From the NCBI GenBank assembly GCA_964035015.1, contig OZ035997.1, positions 68,362,067-68,426,066 on the forward strand: a DNA stretch of 64,000 nt. The letters run 5' to 3'. The first letter of the stretch is position 1, and the number at the start of each line of letters is the position of its first letter. Source of the DNA: Corallium rubrum (taxonomy: Eukaryota > Cnidaria > Anthozoa > Scleralcyonacea > Coralliidae). Shown piece by piece: positions 22,490-32,973 of the stretch. Under the pieces are notes generated by a model. That model searched no databases. It worked only from the letters and a program-made list of their open reading frames with translations, and was not told where the DNA came from. Made by a program: the position numbers and the translations under genes.

Positions 22490-22570
22490 GTAAGTTATTT
22501 GTTAAAGTTCAGTATTGGTTTGGTAATATTATAACTGTTGTTAATTTACGTAATAAATTTTTCGTTTTAG
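22490..22570 (+). other. 81-bp intron
   Basis: A GTAAGT donor follows ...TTAGATG and a TTCGTTTTAG acceptor ends at 22570. Removing it keeps the frame and joins two halves of the recombinase catalytic domain. Confidence 0.85.
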
Positions 22571-23060
22571 TCCCAAAGACAGTTTTGAAGGGCCGTTTTA
22601 TCTTCGTCCAAAAGATAAATATGTGAGCGACGTGGGTGCTACATGGTATTTGAAAGTTCCTGTCGGTCACAATACATTAGGTAGTACTGTAAAAAGAATA
22701 TGCAAGGAAGCTGGTATTACGGGTAACAAGACTAATCCTTCTCTTCGAGCTACTACGGCAACTCGTGGTTTGGAGCTTGGTATTCCTGATAAAATTTTGA
22801 TGGAAAGGACTGGCCACCGTTCAGTTGAGTCTTTGCACCGTTATCAGCGCCCATCGGAACTGCAGCGTGAAATGGTGTCACATGCTCTAGACAACGGCAA
22901 GAGGCCAAACGAGATGGTAGGTGGTGAGAATTTAAAGCGCCTATGTTCAGAAAACAGATATGATGCAGAGGATGGAGATGCTGTAGACGTGGTAGGCCGT
23001 CGTGGTAATGTAATAACGTTTGAACGGTGCACTGTAAACATTAATAACTTGAAAGCGTAA
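22571..23060 (+). CDS. Crypton/DUF3504-type tyrosine recombinase, exon 2
   Basis: The exon completes a 474-residue protein and ends with TAA. It carries the remaining catalytic residues: NPSLRATTATRG (second Arg, about residue 369), GHRSVESLHRYQR with the His/Arg and the nucleophilic Tyr (about residue 402). All of the R-H/N..R-H-Y set is present, so the enzyme could be active in DNA strand cleavage and joining. The C-terminal 70 residues are variable. A Penelope-like insertion starts about 100 bp downstream. Confidence 0.85.
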
Positions 23061-23158
23061 ATCGATATTTTGTTATTTCATTTAATTTACATGTAGCTGA
23101 TAAGTGTGAAAAATTGTTATCAGTGTGTTATTTCTCGTGATAGTGGACAGTGTATGTT

Positions 23159-23802
23159 GTTTAAAAATGCTGGAAGTGCGACCAGGATTGAACATGATGA
23201 TTTTGGAGACGTTCTCTGGTTGAAAATATTTATTTATCACGAGCTTTCGGCTGCCAGACTGCAGCCTTCAACGGGTAGTTACAAAAAACAATGATTGCAG
23301 ACGACTACGGTTTACAATTACAGACTATACGCCTACGCTACGATTAACAATACAATGACAAACAAATAACTGGATGTGACAGTTCCGCCTATATGATACT
23401 CTGTGAACTCTAACGATTGTTCTATTTCTTCAATAAAAAACGGTATTGTTCGGGTAGATGTTTTGAATTATTGTCAGCATTAGTTGTAAGCGCGGTGTGC
23501 CAGGATTCCAGTGTAGCTCTGTGGCGGTAGTTTGCTTTGTCAATTATCTTGCTGTTGTTGAAATCAATTTTATGGTCGTAAGACCAAGCATGATTCGCAA
23601 TATTTGAGCCCGCTTTATATTTCTCGACATTTCTCATGTGTTCTTTTTTCCGTGTGATGAACGCTCGACCCGTCTCGCCAATGTAGTTCCACGAACAATC
23701 GGCACAATTTATGCGATAGACTACATTTTTTTGTTCTTCGGATGGTGGTCTGTCTTTCAATTTATGCGATAGACTACATTTGTTTGTTCTTCGGATGGTG
23801 GT
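23159..23802 (-). mobile_element. Inverted 5' fragment of Penelope-like element
   Basis: The minus strand reads the start of the RT region, the pLTR and the GIY-YIG domain (YRINCADCSWNYIGETGR, 23422-23835), ending in a second small inverted duplication at 23759-23802. It is head to head with the direct copy that follows. Inverted, truncated 5' fragments are characteristic of Penelope-like insertions. Confidence 0.8.
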
Positions 23803-24214
23803 CCACCTCCTCAAACCCCATGGCATCCGAGTCACAACGAAACCTCTACGTACGCTTGAAAAAATGCTCCCTTCACCGAAAGACAGACCACCATCCGAAG
23901 AACAAACAAATGTAGTCTATCGCATAAATTGTGCCGATTGTTTGTGGAACTACATTGGCGAGACGGGTCGAGCATTCATCACACGGAAAAAAGAACACAT
24001 GAGAAATGTCGAGAAATATAAAGCGGGCTCAAATATTGCGAATCATGCTTGGTCTTACGACCATAAAATTGATTTCAACAACAGCAAGATAATTGACAAA
24101 GCAAACTACCGCCACAGAGCTACACTGGAATCCTGGCACACCGCGCTTACAACTAATGCTGACAATAATTCAAAACATCTACCCGAACAATACCGTTTTT
24201 TATTGAAGAAATAG
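23800..24214 (+). pseudogene. GIY-YIG endonuclease domain in truncated 5' pLTR
   Basis: The open segment begins at the inverted junction and reads through KDRPPSEEQTNVVYRINCAD and WNYIGETGRAFITRKKEHMR to the normal C-terminus. It is the pLTR copy of the endonuclease, cut at its 5' end and without an RT in front. One residue differs from the other copies (CLWNY for CSWNY). Confidence 0.75.
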
Positions 24215-24395
24215 AACAATCGTTAGAGTTCACAGAGTATCATATAGGCGGAACTGTCACATCCAGTTATTTGTTTGTCATTGTATTGTTAATCGTAGCG
24301 TAGGCGTATAGTCTGTAATTGTAAACCATAGTCGTCTGCAATCATTGTTTTTTGTAACTACCCGTTGAAGGCTGCAGTCTGGCAGCCGAAAGCTC

Positions 24396-26360
24396 GTGAT
24401 AAATAAATATTTTCAACCAGAGAATGTCTCCAAAATCATCATGCTCAATCCTGGTCGCACTTCCAGCATTTTTAAATGTATTCGCCAAGAGGCTGGGCTG
24501 AATGCCCTGAAGTTAGCAAGATCCTTAGAAAAATCCACCTATAAACTCGAAGCTCATCACCGCCACTTGAATTTCACCCACCGAACACTAGAAAATCGTT
24601 GGTTTCCCAAATCGCTTCGGTTCTCCCCTCCTGGGAGCCATCCTATTTTCAAACACATCATGGAACGAACGAGTATTCATTGTATGAGAGCACGGATTAG
24701 CATTTGCCACGAACAGATACGGTCTACTAATCGCATCATCTCTGAAAATCGAAGGAAACTGTCCACTTTGATCTCTGAAGAATCGTACGGTCGGTTCTCG
24801 CAGTTTCTAAAGAACAGGGCTATATCTGTCCAAAACAACATCAAAACCAGACATGAGAAGAAGATAAAGAACCTTAGCAAAGAATCCACACCGGCTGGTC
24901 CCACTATTGATTCATCGAAATGGGTCATCAACCTTTCCAACAAGCCGCTCTCTTCCGATGAACGTGCCATCTTAAACAAAGGCCCCAAGTTTGCCCCAAC
25001 ACCGCCTCGAATTCCCACCAAAGATTTAGTTGCCGAGATCGAAGCTGCCATCACCAACCTACCTGAGGAATCCAAAGACGCCATCAGAACATCAGCAGCT
25101 GATTTAATACGACGAACTGTTCTTCCCCAACATAAAAACACTACGGCTAATGAACGCAAAGCATTCTACGAACTGAAGAAAGATAATTCACGTGTTGTGA
25201 TGAAAGCAGACAAAGGCAACTGTTTTGTGGTCATAGATAAAACAGACTATGACGAGAAGATGCAAGAATTACTCAGTGATCACAACACCTACAAAAAAGT
25301 CGCAAAGCCTCCTTTCAAAAAGATCGAACGTGAGTTAAATTCACAATTACTACAACTAAAACAACAACACAAACTTGACGAAAGCACTTACAAAAAACTA
25401 CACTCAACTAACGGCATCCCACCCGCTATCCGGGGTTCTGTCAAACATCACAAGCCTAACAATCCACTTCGCCCCATAGTAACATGTAGGAACACAGCAC
25501 TGTATAACACATCTAAGTATCTAGCAGACATTTTGGCACCTTTACAAAACAATAACGGTTACTCTGTTACTAACTCCACTGACTTTGCACACAAGCTATC
25601 CAACACTAACATTGAAGACGACGAAATTATGATTTCTTTTGACGTTGTTTCTCTGTTTACTGCAATCCCTGTCGACAAAACGTGCGAACACATCCGTAAC
25701 AAACTACTGAAAGATGCTACCTTACAACAACGAACAAACCTAACTATTGACGACATTATCAAACTTCTACATTTCACACTTTCAAACAGTTATTTTAACT
25801 ACAACAAGCAGACCTACAAACAAATCCACGGTTGTGCTATGGGCAGTCCTGTGAGCCCTATTGTGGCAAACCTCTGTTTAGAGGTTATTGAGGAACTCGC
25901 TCTGGCTCAAGCAACCACACCACCTAAGAAATGGTTCCGCTATGTTGATGATGTTTTCTCGATCATCAAAAAACATGCATTGGATTCCTTCCATAAATTA
26001 CTGAACTCCATTGACCCAGACATAAACTTTACTATAGAACATGAACAAGACGGACGACTTTCATTTTTAGACATTTCAGTTTCTCGCAACAACGGAACGC
26101 TTATCACTACTGTCTATCGCAAGCCTACGCACACTGACAATTACTTAGATTTTAACTCACATCACGATAAACAACATAAAATTAGCACAGCACAAACTCT
26201 CTTACACCGGGCAGCGACACTTCCTAACACGATCAAAGGTAAACAACAAGAACGTGAACATGTCATGAAAGCATTGACGGCTAATGGGTACCCACAGAAG
26301 TTTCTGACAGAAGTGGTAAAGAAACGTGCTCTGAGAAAACAAACTAGAACCCAAGGATAG
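24396..26360 (+). CDS. Penelope-like reverse transcriptase, unit A
   Basis: This 654-codon ORF starts at the pLTR/body junction. It holds an N-terminal Penelope-type region, a KADKGNCFVVIDK block (about residue 285), IPPAIRGSVKHHKP, and the RT core: SFDVVSLFTAIP (about 412, motif A), HGCAMGSPVSPIVANL (motif B) and FRYVDDVF (about 514, catalytic Asp pair). The thumb motif FLDISVSR follows. The ORF lacks its C-terminal endonuclease because the copy is interrupted at 26345. It probably primed from host DNA nicks in cis with the endonuclease encoded in full units. The RT is otherwise intact. Confidence 0.9.
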   Translation: MINKYFQPENVSKIIMLNPGRTSSIFKCIRQEAGLNALKLARSLEKSTYKLEAHHRHLNFTHRTLENRWFPKSLRFSPPGSHPIFKHIMERTSIHCMRARISICHEQIRSTNRIISENRRKLSTLISEESYGRFSQFLKNRAISVQNNIKTRHEKKIKNLSKESTPAGPTIDSSKWVINLSNKPLSSDERAILNKGPKFAPTPPRIPTKDLVAEIEAAITNLPEESKDAIRTSAADLIRRTVLPQHKNTTANERKAFYELKKDNSRVVMKADKGNCFVVIDKTDYDEKMQELLSDHNTYKKVAKPPFKKIERELNSQLLQLKQQHKLDESTYKKLHSTNGIPPAIRGSVKHHKPNNPLRPIVTCRNTALYNTSKYLADILAPLQNNNGYSVTNSTDFAHKLSNTNIEDDEIMISFDVVSLFTAIPVDKTCEHIRNKLLKDATLQQRTNLTIDDIIKLLHFTLSNSYFNYNKQTYKQIHGCAMGSPVSPIVANLCLEVIEELALAQATTPPKKWFRYVDDVFSIIKKHALDSFHKLLNSIDPDINFTIEHEQDGRLSFLDISVSRNNGTLITTVYRKPTHTDNYLDFNSHHDKQHKISTAQTLLHRAATLPNTIKGKQQEREHVMKALTANGYPQKFLTEVVKKRALRKQTRTQG

Positions 26361-26641
26361 TGCAAAGTTTCGTAGATTTTGATAAGTATTTGATAGATTT
26401 TGATAGAGTTCACAATTGCTCACCGTTGTGATAGACCCGTGAACTTTTGGGTCTATGTCGGTGCACGTTGACACTTCGTCACCTTTCGCATCTGAAATGC
26501 TAACGCATCTGATCGCCTTTTGCACCTGAAGTGCTAACGTGGCAACTGAACGTTGTGTCGATGACACATTGGCCATCTACTCGCATTTCGCTACCACTGC
26601 TACGTTGTGTCGATGACACATTGGCCATCTACTCGCATTTC

Positions 26642-27705
26642 TTTTCCTTGACCTCAAAAAAGCTTTTGATACAGTTGACCATCAGATCCTTATTAGAAAA
26701 TTGGAATTATATGGAGTCCAACATACTGCACTGACATGGTTTACCTCATACTTATATGGGCGAACACAGGTGTGCAGAGTTAATAACACAATATCTTCAT
26801 CAAAACCTGTTACTTGTGGGGTTCCTCAGGGGTCTAATCTGGGTCCTCTGCTCTTTCTGCTCTATATTAATGATTTACCAAACTGTTTAAAATCTTCTGT
26901 ACCAGCTATGTATGCTGATGATACAAACCTATCTGTTACTGGACAAACCGCCAGTGACATCGAAAAAAGTTTAAATGATGAACTTGAAAATGTTCATAAG
27001 TGGCTTTCAGTGAATAAGTTAACACTTAATGTTGATAAAACAGAATACATGATCATTGGTTCGTATCAGAGAATCTCCAAAATTCCTGATGACAGTGAAA
27101 TTAAAATAAATATTGGAGATAAAGAAGTAAAGCGGGTAAAATCCACCAAAAGTTTGGGAGTCATAATCGATGATAAACTGTGTTGGAAAGAACAAATCGA
27201 TAGCATCAGCGTTAAGGCCTCAAGGGCTATTGGAGTTATTAGACGAGCGAAAACATATGTTAAAAGAGATACATTAGAAATATTATATCGTTCTCTTGTT
27301 ATGCCGTATTTCGATTATTGTTCCTTTGTTTGGAGTAACTGTAACCAAACGTTAAAAGATAAAATTCAAAGACTACAAAATAGAGCGGCAAGGGTTATTA
27401 CTGGAGATACATATGATATACGCTCAAACGACATCCTCTGTAAATTAGGATGGAGCAATCTCCAAGAGCGCAGAAATTCACAAACTATATCGTATGTCAC
27501 AAAAGCTCTGCAAAACAAGTGCCCTGAAGGTATAAATGAAATGTTTCGTGTTTCAAATAATGAAAAATACAGTTTAAGAAGTAATAACTTAATGTTGATG
27601 CTGTCGAAACCAACAACAAATGCTATGAAGAGGAGCTTCAGCTACGCAGCCGCCAAAATCTGGAATTCTCAAACAATAGATTATAAAAATAGAGTTCTTA
27701 ATTGA
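26642..27705 (+). pseudogene. LINE reverse transcriptase, C-terminal two thirds
   Basis: The frame is open from FLDLKKAFDTVDH (motif A) through GVPQGSNLGPLLFLLYINDL (motif B), MYADDTNL (motif C) and KSLGVIIDD (motif D/E) to the stop. The C-terminal region (KAKTYVKRD-like basic segment, FDYCSFVWSNC) is typical of Jockey/CR1-type ORF2. It lacks the APE endonuclease and first RT motifs because of truncation, so it cannot act on its own. Confidence 0.85.
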
Positions 27706-28001
27706 CTCAAACATGTAAGCTGAAACGTTCTATTTTTAAAATGAACTATTTAACATTTGTGGAAACGTATTATTTTTATGTAAATTTTTAAATCATATAT
27801 TGTAAGATAACCGTTATATTAGTTTTAGGACATTAAGATAGTTTATTAGATTTATTAGATAAGAATTGTTAATAATATTTTGATAGTAGATAACACGGCC
27901 CTTTGAAAAACAGCTTTTTATTTTTAGTATTTATTTTTATTTCTACAGCTGATAAGGCTACCGTGTATAAAGATTATTAAATAAATAAATAAATAAATAA
28001 A
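26642..28001 (+). mobile_element. 5'-truncated non-LTR retrotransposon (Jockey/CR1-like LINE)
   Basis: The element begins inside RT motif A and ends with a (TAAA)n tail at about 27975-28001, the usual form of a 5'-truncated LINE. No ORF1 or endonuclease remains. Confidence 0.85.
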
Positions 28002-29546
28002 ACTGAAGCTTCCTGGCGAGTCGCAGGATTGTAAAGAGTCGCAGGATTGTAAAAAGTCGCAGAGAACAGACATAACTTCACTTCTCGAATACCTCGTCGA
28101 AAAGAAAGAAAACGTGCAAAACAACAGCATATCATGTGACCAAAAAACTCGTTTCCGTATTCAGAAACGTTCCGTTGCTAGGCGTCATATGCCTCACATG
28201 ATTTCATCTCTCATATCCGGTCGTATCAATGACACGTAAACAACTCATTTGACCTTCGACTATTCTGTTATTATAAAATATCTGTTTTTGTTTAAATCTA
28301 TTACGCGAATTGATAAAGGATTCAAAGTCTGGTACTCGGCTGGCGGCTGCTTTACTAGAGCTGACTTTCACTGAGCCCGAGGTATCTTGACATAAAAACA
28401 AAAGAAGGCGAGTCGGCTATATGTTAAACTCGACTGCGAATTGAAATTTCATAAAAAAATACGCCGTCTGTAACCAGCCATTAAATGTCGTATGATATTT
28501 ATACTATAAAAGTACAGCGATGATGCAATTATGCAAACAGCCGACTTCTCAAGCGGTGATTTAATACACATTACTTTTATGTCGGCAAAGAAAAACTAAC
28601 TACGGCAGTCTTGAGAATCGACACAAAATAAACTGGACTACGAATCTATGATACAGCGTATCTGCGTTATGGGAAACACGTCGTTTGTGACTTGTAATTT
28701 TGTCTGAGGCAATTGTCGTAGGCCTTAATAGTATGAAAATATAGTTGTGTATATAAAGTATTTGGAAATCACCAAACCGTGAAGAGGCGAAAAAAAGATG
28801 AATTGTGTTAAACACGGCAGCACAAGCGACCAAAACAAAAGACGATGATTGTACTGAGTTTATCGTCTAAGAAAGTTTATGCACTCAGCGCCCTTCGTTC
28901 ATCATACCTGAGCGGCTAATATCATACCACCCTTAGGAAAATCTCTAGTTTGACTCTATAAATTTCAAAATTAGCAGTTGGGCGGCTGGGCGCGATTCGT
29001 CAACAGTGAAATATAAACTAATAAAAACTACTGAACATACGCTTACCTCGAAATACATGTGACAATATAATCCTTTCGCTCAGACCATATTTAATTAGAC
29101 CACATAGTCCTTATTTTGACAAGAAAATTCATCGCCTCCTCTCTATTAATCGCTTGTCGGTCGCACCTTCTTGTGTCCCCGCCATTATATGGTATTCACT
29201 TTTGCTGTAAAATTTAGTTTCGCGCGTGCGCAGTAAGATTTCTACATAAACCGGGGGGAAAACACCCAGAGGAAAACATTATATTCTGATTTTAGACTCG
29301 ACATACTTCAAGATTAAAATGTAATATTTGACTTAAGTCTTTCAAGAGATATCCACAGATACTTTACTAAATTGTCTTAGTTATCAGTGAAACTCTTTAA
29401 AGTACCTATTGACAACGATATTATTCATCCAAGCACAACAACTTATATGTCGCTAAACTTGGCACACCCCCCGGAAAAGTTTACACTATGTATGTATGTA
29501 TGTATGCATGTATGTATCGTGTGAATTTTCGCCACCATCACAATAC
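28002..29546. other. Non-coding stretch
   Basis: No supported gene. There is a short direct repeat (GAGTCGCAGGATTGTAAA, 28018-28060), a (TGTA)n run at 29489-29517 and otherwise unique AT-rich sequence. Confidence 0.5.
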
Positions 29547-29573
29547 TGCAAAGTTTCTGCGAAACTTTGCACT

Positions 29574-30323
29574 AAAAATACCATCACCAGAAGAGCTTGT
29601 TCGTGAGTTCTTTGAAAGAGTTGACTCGAGTACAAAGGTTGACTACGCTGTTTTACCATACATTAAAGGCGTAACAGAACCTCTCAAACGCCTCCTCAAA
29701 CCCCATGGCATCCGAGTCACAACGAAACCTCTACGTACGCTTGAAAAAATGCTCCCTTCACCGAAAGACAGACCACCATCCGAAGAACAAACAAATGTAG
29801 TCTATCGCATAAATTGTGCCGATTGTTCGTGGAACTACATTGGCGAGACGGGTCGAGCGTTCATCACACGGAAAAAAGAACACATGAGAAATGTCGAGAA
29901 ATATAAAGCGGGCTCAAATATTGCGAATCATGCTTGGTCTTACGACCATAAAATTGATTTCAACAACAGCAAGATAATTGACAAAGCAAACTACCGCCAC
30001 AGAGCTACACTGGAATCCTGGCACACCACGCTTACAACTAATGCTGACAATAATTCAAAACATCTACCCGAACAATACCGTTTTTTATTGAAGAAATAGA
30101 ACAATCGTTAGAGTTCACAGAGTATCATATAGGCGGAACTGTCACATCCAGTTATTTGTTTGTCATTGTATTGTTAATCGTAGCGTAGGCGTATAGTCTG
30201 TAATTGTAAACCGTAGTCGTCTGCAATCATTGTTTTTTGTAACTACCCGTTGAAGGCTGCAGTCTGGCAGCCGAAAGCTCGTGATAAATAAATATTTTCA
30301 ACCAGAGAACGTCTCCAAAATCA
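29574..30323 (+). repeat. Penelope pLTR (5' copy of unit B)
   Basis: This is 750 bp and nearly identical to 32224-32973. It encodes the complete GIY-YIG domain and, near its end, a hairpin GGCTGC...GCAGCC followed by GAAAGCTC, the positional equivalent of the hammerhead in other Penelope elements but with a degenerate core (TTGAAGG). Confidence 0.85.
29578..30099 (+). CDS. GIY-YIG endonuclease segment in 5' pLTR
   Basis: The frame is open from KIPSPEELVREFFERVDS to the stop at 30099. It contains YRINCADCSWNYIGETGR with the GIY-YIG pair and catalytic Arg, and a late Glu in ATLESWHT. In this copy it is not preceded by an RT, so it is the leader half of a tandem arrangement. It differs from the terminal copy by only a few residues. 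Confidence 0.7.
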   Translation: MPSPEELVREFFERVDSSTKVDYAVLPYIKGVTEPLKRLLKPHGIRVTTKPLRTLEKMLPSPKDRPPSEEQTNVVYRINCADCSWNYIGETGRAFITRKKEHMRNVEKYKAGSNIANHAWSYDHKIDFNNSKIIDKANYRHRATLESWHTTLTTNADNNSKHLPEQYRFLLKK

Positions 30324-32749
30324 TCATGTTCAATCCTGGTCGCACTTCCAGCATTTTTAAATGTATTCGCCAAGAGGCTGGGCTGAATGCCCTGAAGTTA
30401 GCAAGATCCTTAGAAAAATCCACCTATAAACTCGAAGCTCATCACCGCCACTTGAATTTCACCCACCGAACACTAGAAAATCGTTGGTTTCCCAAATCGC
30501 TTCGGTTCTCCCCTCCTGGGAGCCATCCTATTTTCAAACACATGGAACGAACGAGTATTCATTGTATGAGAGCACGGATTAGCATTTGCCACGAACAGAT
30601 ACGGTCTACTAATCGCATCATCTCTGAAAATCGAAGGAAACTGTCCACTTTGATCTCTGAAGAATCGTACGGTCGGTTCTCGCAGTTTCTAAAGAACAGG
30701 GCTATATCTGTCCAAAACAACATCAAAACCAGACATGAGAAGAAGATAAAGAACCTTAGCAAAGAATCCACACCGGCTGGTCCCACTATTGATTCATCGA
30801 AATGGGTCATCAACCTTTCCAACAAGCCGCTCTCTTCTGATGAACGTGCCATCTTAAACAAAGGCCCCAAGTTTGCCCCAACACCGCCTCGAATTCCCAC
30901 CAAAGATTTAGATGCCGAGATCGAAGCTGCCATCACCAACCTACCTGAGGAATCCAAAGACGCCATCAGAACATCAGCAGCTGATTTAATACGACGAACT
31001 GTTCTTCCCCAACATAAAAACACTACGGCTAATGAACGCAAAGCATTCTACGAACTGAAGAAAGATAATTCACGTGTTGTGATGAAAGCAGACAAAGGCA
31101 ACTGTTTTGTGGTCATAGATAAAACAGACTATGACGAGAAGATGCAAGAATTACTCAGTGATCACAACACCTACAAAAAAGTCGCAAAGCCTCCTTTCAA
31201 AAAGATCGAACGTGAGTTAAATTCACAATTACTACAACTAAAACAACAACACAAACTTGACGAAAGCACTTACAAAAAACTACACTCAACTAACGGCATC
31301 CCACCCGCTATCCGGGGTTCTGTCAAACATCACAAGCCTAACAATCCACTTCGCCCCATAGTAACATGTAGGAACACAGCACTGTATAACACATCTAAGT
31401 ATCTAGCAGACATTTTGGCACCTTTACAAAACAATAACGGTTACTCTGTTACTAACTCCACTGACTTTGCACACAAGCTATCCAACACTAACATTGAAGA
31501 CGACGAAATTATGATTTCTTTTGACGTTGTTTCTCTGTTTACTGCAATCCCTGTCGACAAAACGTGCGAACACATCCGTAACAAACTACTGAAAGATGCT
31601 ACCTTACAACAACGAACAAACCTAACTATTGACGACATTATCAAACTTCTACATTTCACACTTTCAAACAGTTATTTTAACTACAACAAGCAGACCTACA
31701 AACAAATCCACGGTTGTGCTATGGGCAGTCCTGTGAGCCCTATTGTGGCAAACCTCTGTTTAGAGGTTATTGAGGAACTCGCTCTGGCTCAAGCAACCAC
31801 ACCACCTAAGAAATGGTTCCGCTATGTTGATGATGTTTTCTCGATCATCAAAAAACATGCATTGGATTCCTTCCATAAATTACTGAACTCCATTGACCCA
31901 GACATAAACTTTACTATAGAACATGAACAAGACGGACGACTTTCATTTTTAGACATTTCAGTTTCTCGCAACAACGGAACGCTTATCACTACTGTCTATC
32001 GCAAGCCTACGCACACTGACAATTACTTAGATTTTAACTCACATCACGATAAACAACATAAAATTAGCACAGCACAAACTCTCTTACACCGGGCAGCGAC
32101 ACTTCCTAACACGATCAAAGGTAAACAACAAGAACGTGAACATGTCATGAAAGCATTGACGGCTAATGGGTACCCACAGAAGTTTCTGACAGAAGTGGAA
32201 AAGAAACGTGCTCTGAGAAAACAAAAAATACCATCACCAGAAGAGCTTGTTCGTGAGTTCTTTGAAAGAGTTGACTCGAGTACAAAGGTTGAATACGCTG
32301 TTTTACCATACATTAAAGGCGTAACAGAACCTCTCAAACGCCTCCTCAAACCCCATGGCATCCGAGTCACAACGAAACCTCTACGTACGCTTGAAAAAAT
32401 GCTCCCTTCACCGAAAGACAGACCACCATCCGAAGAACAAACAAATGTAGTCTATCGCATAAATTGTGCCGATTGTTCGTGGAACTACATTGGCGAGACG
32501 GGTCGAGCGTTCATCACACGGAAAAAAGAACACATGAGAAATGTCGAGAAATATAAAGCGGGCTCAAATATTGCGAATCATGCTTGGTCTTACGACCATA
32601 AAATTGATTTCAACAACAGCAAGATAATTGACAAAGCAAACTACCGCCACAGAGCTACACTGGAATCCTGGCACACCGCGCTTACAACTAATGCTGACAA
32701 TAATTCAAAACATCTACCCGAACAATACCGTTTTTTATTGAAGAAATAG
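30281..32749 (+). CDS. Penelope-like RT plus GIY-YIG endonuclease, full ORF (unit B)
   Basis: An uninterrupted 822-residue protein. The RT has motif A SFDVVSLFTAIP (about 410), motif B HGCAMGSPVSP and motif C YVDD (about 513). A linker beginning KIPSPEELV leads to the endonuclease with VVYRINCADC and NYIGETGRAF (about 722-745). RT and nuclease in one chain is the standard architecture of endonuclease-bearing Penelope elements; the nuclease nicks the target and the RT copies the RNA. All catalytic motifs are present. It differs from unit A by one missing Ile and isolated substitutions. It may be an active source copy. Confidence 0.92.
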   Translation: MINKYFQPENVSKIIMFNPGRTSSIFKCIRQEAGLNALKLARSLEKSTYKLEAHHRHLNFTHRTLENRWFPKSLRFSPPGSHPIFKHMERTSIHCMRARISICHEQIRSTNRIISENRRKLSTLISEESYGRFSQFLKNRAISVQNNIKTRHEKKIKNLSKESTPAGPTIDSSKWVINLSNKPLSSDERAILNKGPKFAPTPPRIPTKDLDAEIEAAITNLPEESKDAIRTSAADLIRRTVLPQHKNTTANERKAFYELKKDNSRVVMKADKGNCFVVIDKTDYDEKMQELLSDHNTYKKVAKPPFKKIERELNSQLLQLKQQHKLDESTYKKLHSTNGIPPAIRGSVKHHKPNNPLRPIVTCRNTALYNTSKYLADILAPLQNNNGYSVTNSTDFAHKLSNTNIEDDEIMISFDVVSLFTAIPVDKTCEHIRNKLLKDATLQQRTNLTIDDIIKLLHFTLSNSYFNYNKQTYKQIHGCAMGSPVSPIVANLCLEVIEELALAQATTPPKKWFRYVDDVFSIIKKHALDSFHKLLNSIDPDINFTIEHEQDGRLSFLDISVSRNNGTLITTVYRKPTHTDNYLDFNSHHDKQHKISTAQTLLHRAATLPNTIKGKQQEREHVMKALTANGYPQKFLTEVEKKRALRKQKIPSPEELVREFFERVDSSTKVEYAVLPYIKGVTEPLKRLLKPHGIRVTTKPLRTLEKMLPSPKDRPPSEEQTNVVYRINCADCSWNYIGETGRAFITRKKEHMRNVEKYKAGSNIANHAWSYDHKIDFNNSKIIDKANYRHRATLESWHTALTTNADNNSKHLPEQYRFLLKK

Positions 32750-32973
32750 AACAATCGTTAGAGTTCACAGAGTATCATATAGGCGGAACTGTCACATCCA
32801 GTTATTTGTTTGTCATTGTATTGTTAATCGTAGCGTAGGCGTATAGTCTGTAATTGTAAACCGTAGTCGTCTGCAATCATTGTTTTTTGTAACTACCCGT
32901 TGAAGGCTGCAGTCTGGCAGCCGAAAGCTCGTGATAAATAAATATTTTCAACCAGAGAACGTCTCCAAAATCA
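32224..32973 (+). repeat. Penelope pLTR (3' copy of unit B)
   Basis: The same 750 bp as 29574-30323. It ends at CCAAAATCA, after which host sequence starts with the candidate target duplication GTGTATGTTGT. Confidence 0.85.

Larger units (their letters stand above)
26345..29573. mobile_element. Insertion separating the two Penelope units
   Basis: Near-terminal inverted sequences TAGTGCAAAGTTTCG (26358) and CGAAACTTTGCACTA (29559-29573) bracket this stretch. The right end forms a hairpin (29547-29571). It includes a 40-bp direct repeat (26550-26589, 26602-26641), a truncated LINE and about 1.5 kb of non-coding DNA. Its nature is uncertain: a non-autonomous transposon carrying a LINE, or composite debris. 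Confidence 0.45.
23159..32973 (+). mobile_element. Tandem Penelope-like element insertion (two RT units)
   Basis: The order is inverted fragment, truncated pLTR with GIY-YIG (23800-24440), RT unit A (24396-26344), a 3.2-kb interruption (26345-29573), pLTR (29574-30323), RT unit B and terminal pLTR (32224-32973). The two complete pLTRs are 750 bp each and align at a constant offset of 2650. GTGTATGTTGT precedes the inverted fragment (about 23150) and follows the last pLTR (32974), a plausible target duplication. Units A and B are nearly identical, so the array is young. Confidence 0.7.

Noticed and set aside
24677..25159. 160-codon minus-strand frames opposite both Penelope RT genes
   Set aside because: They are antisense shadows of the RT coding sequence, present in both copies only because the copies are nearly identical.
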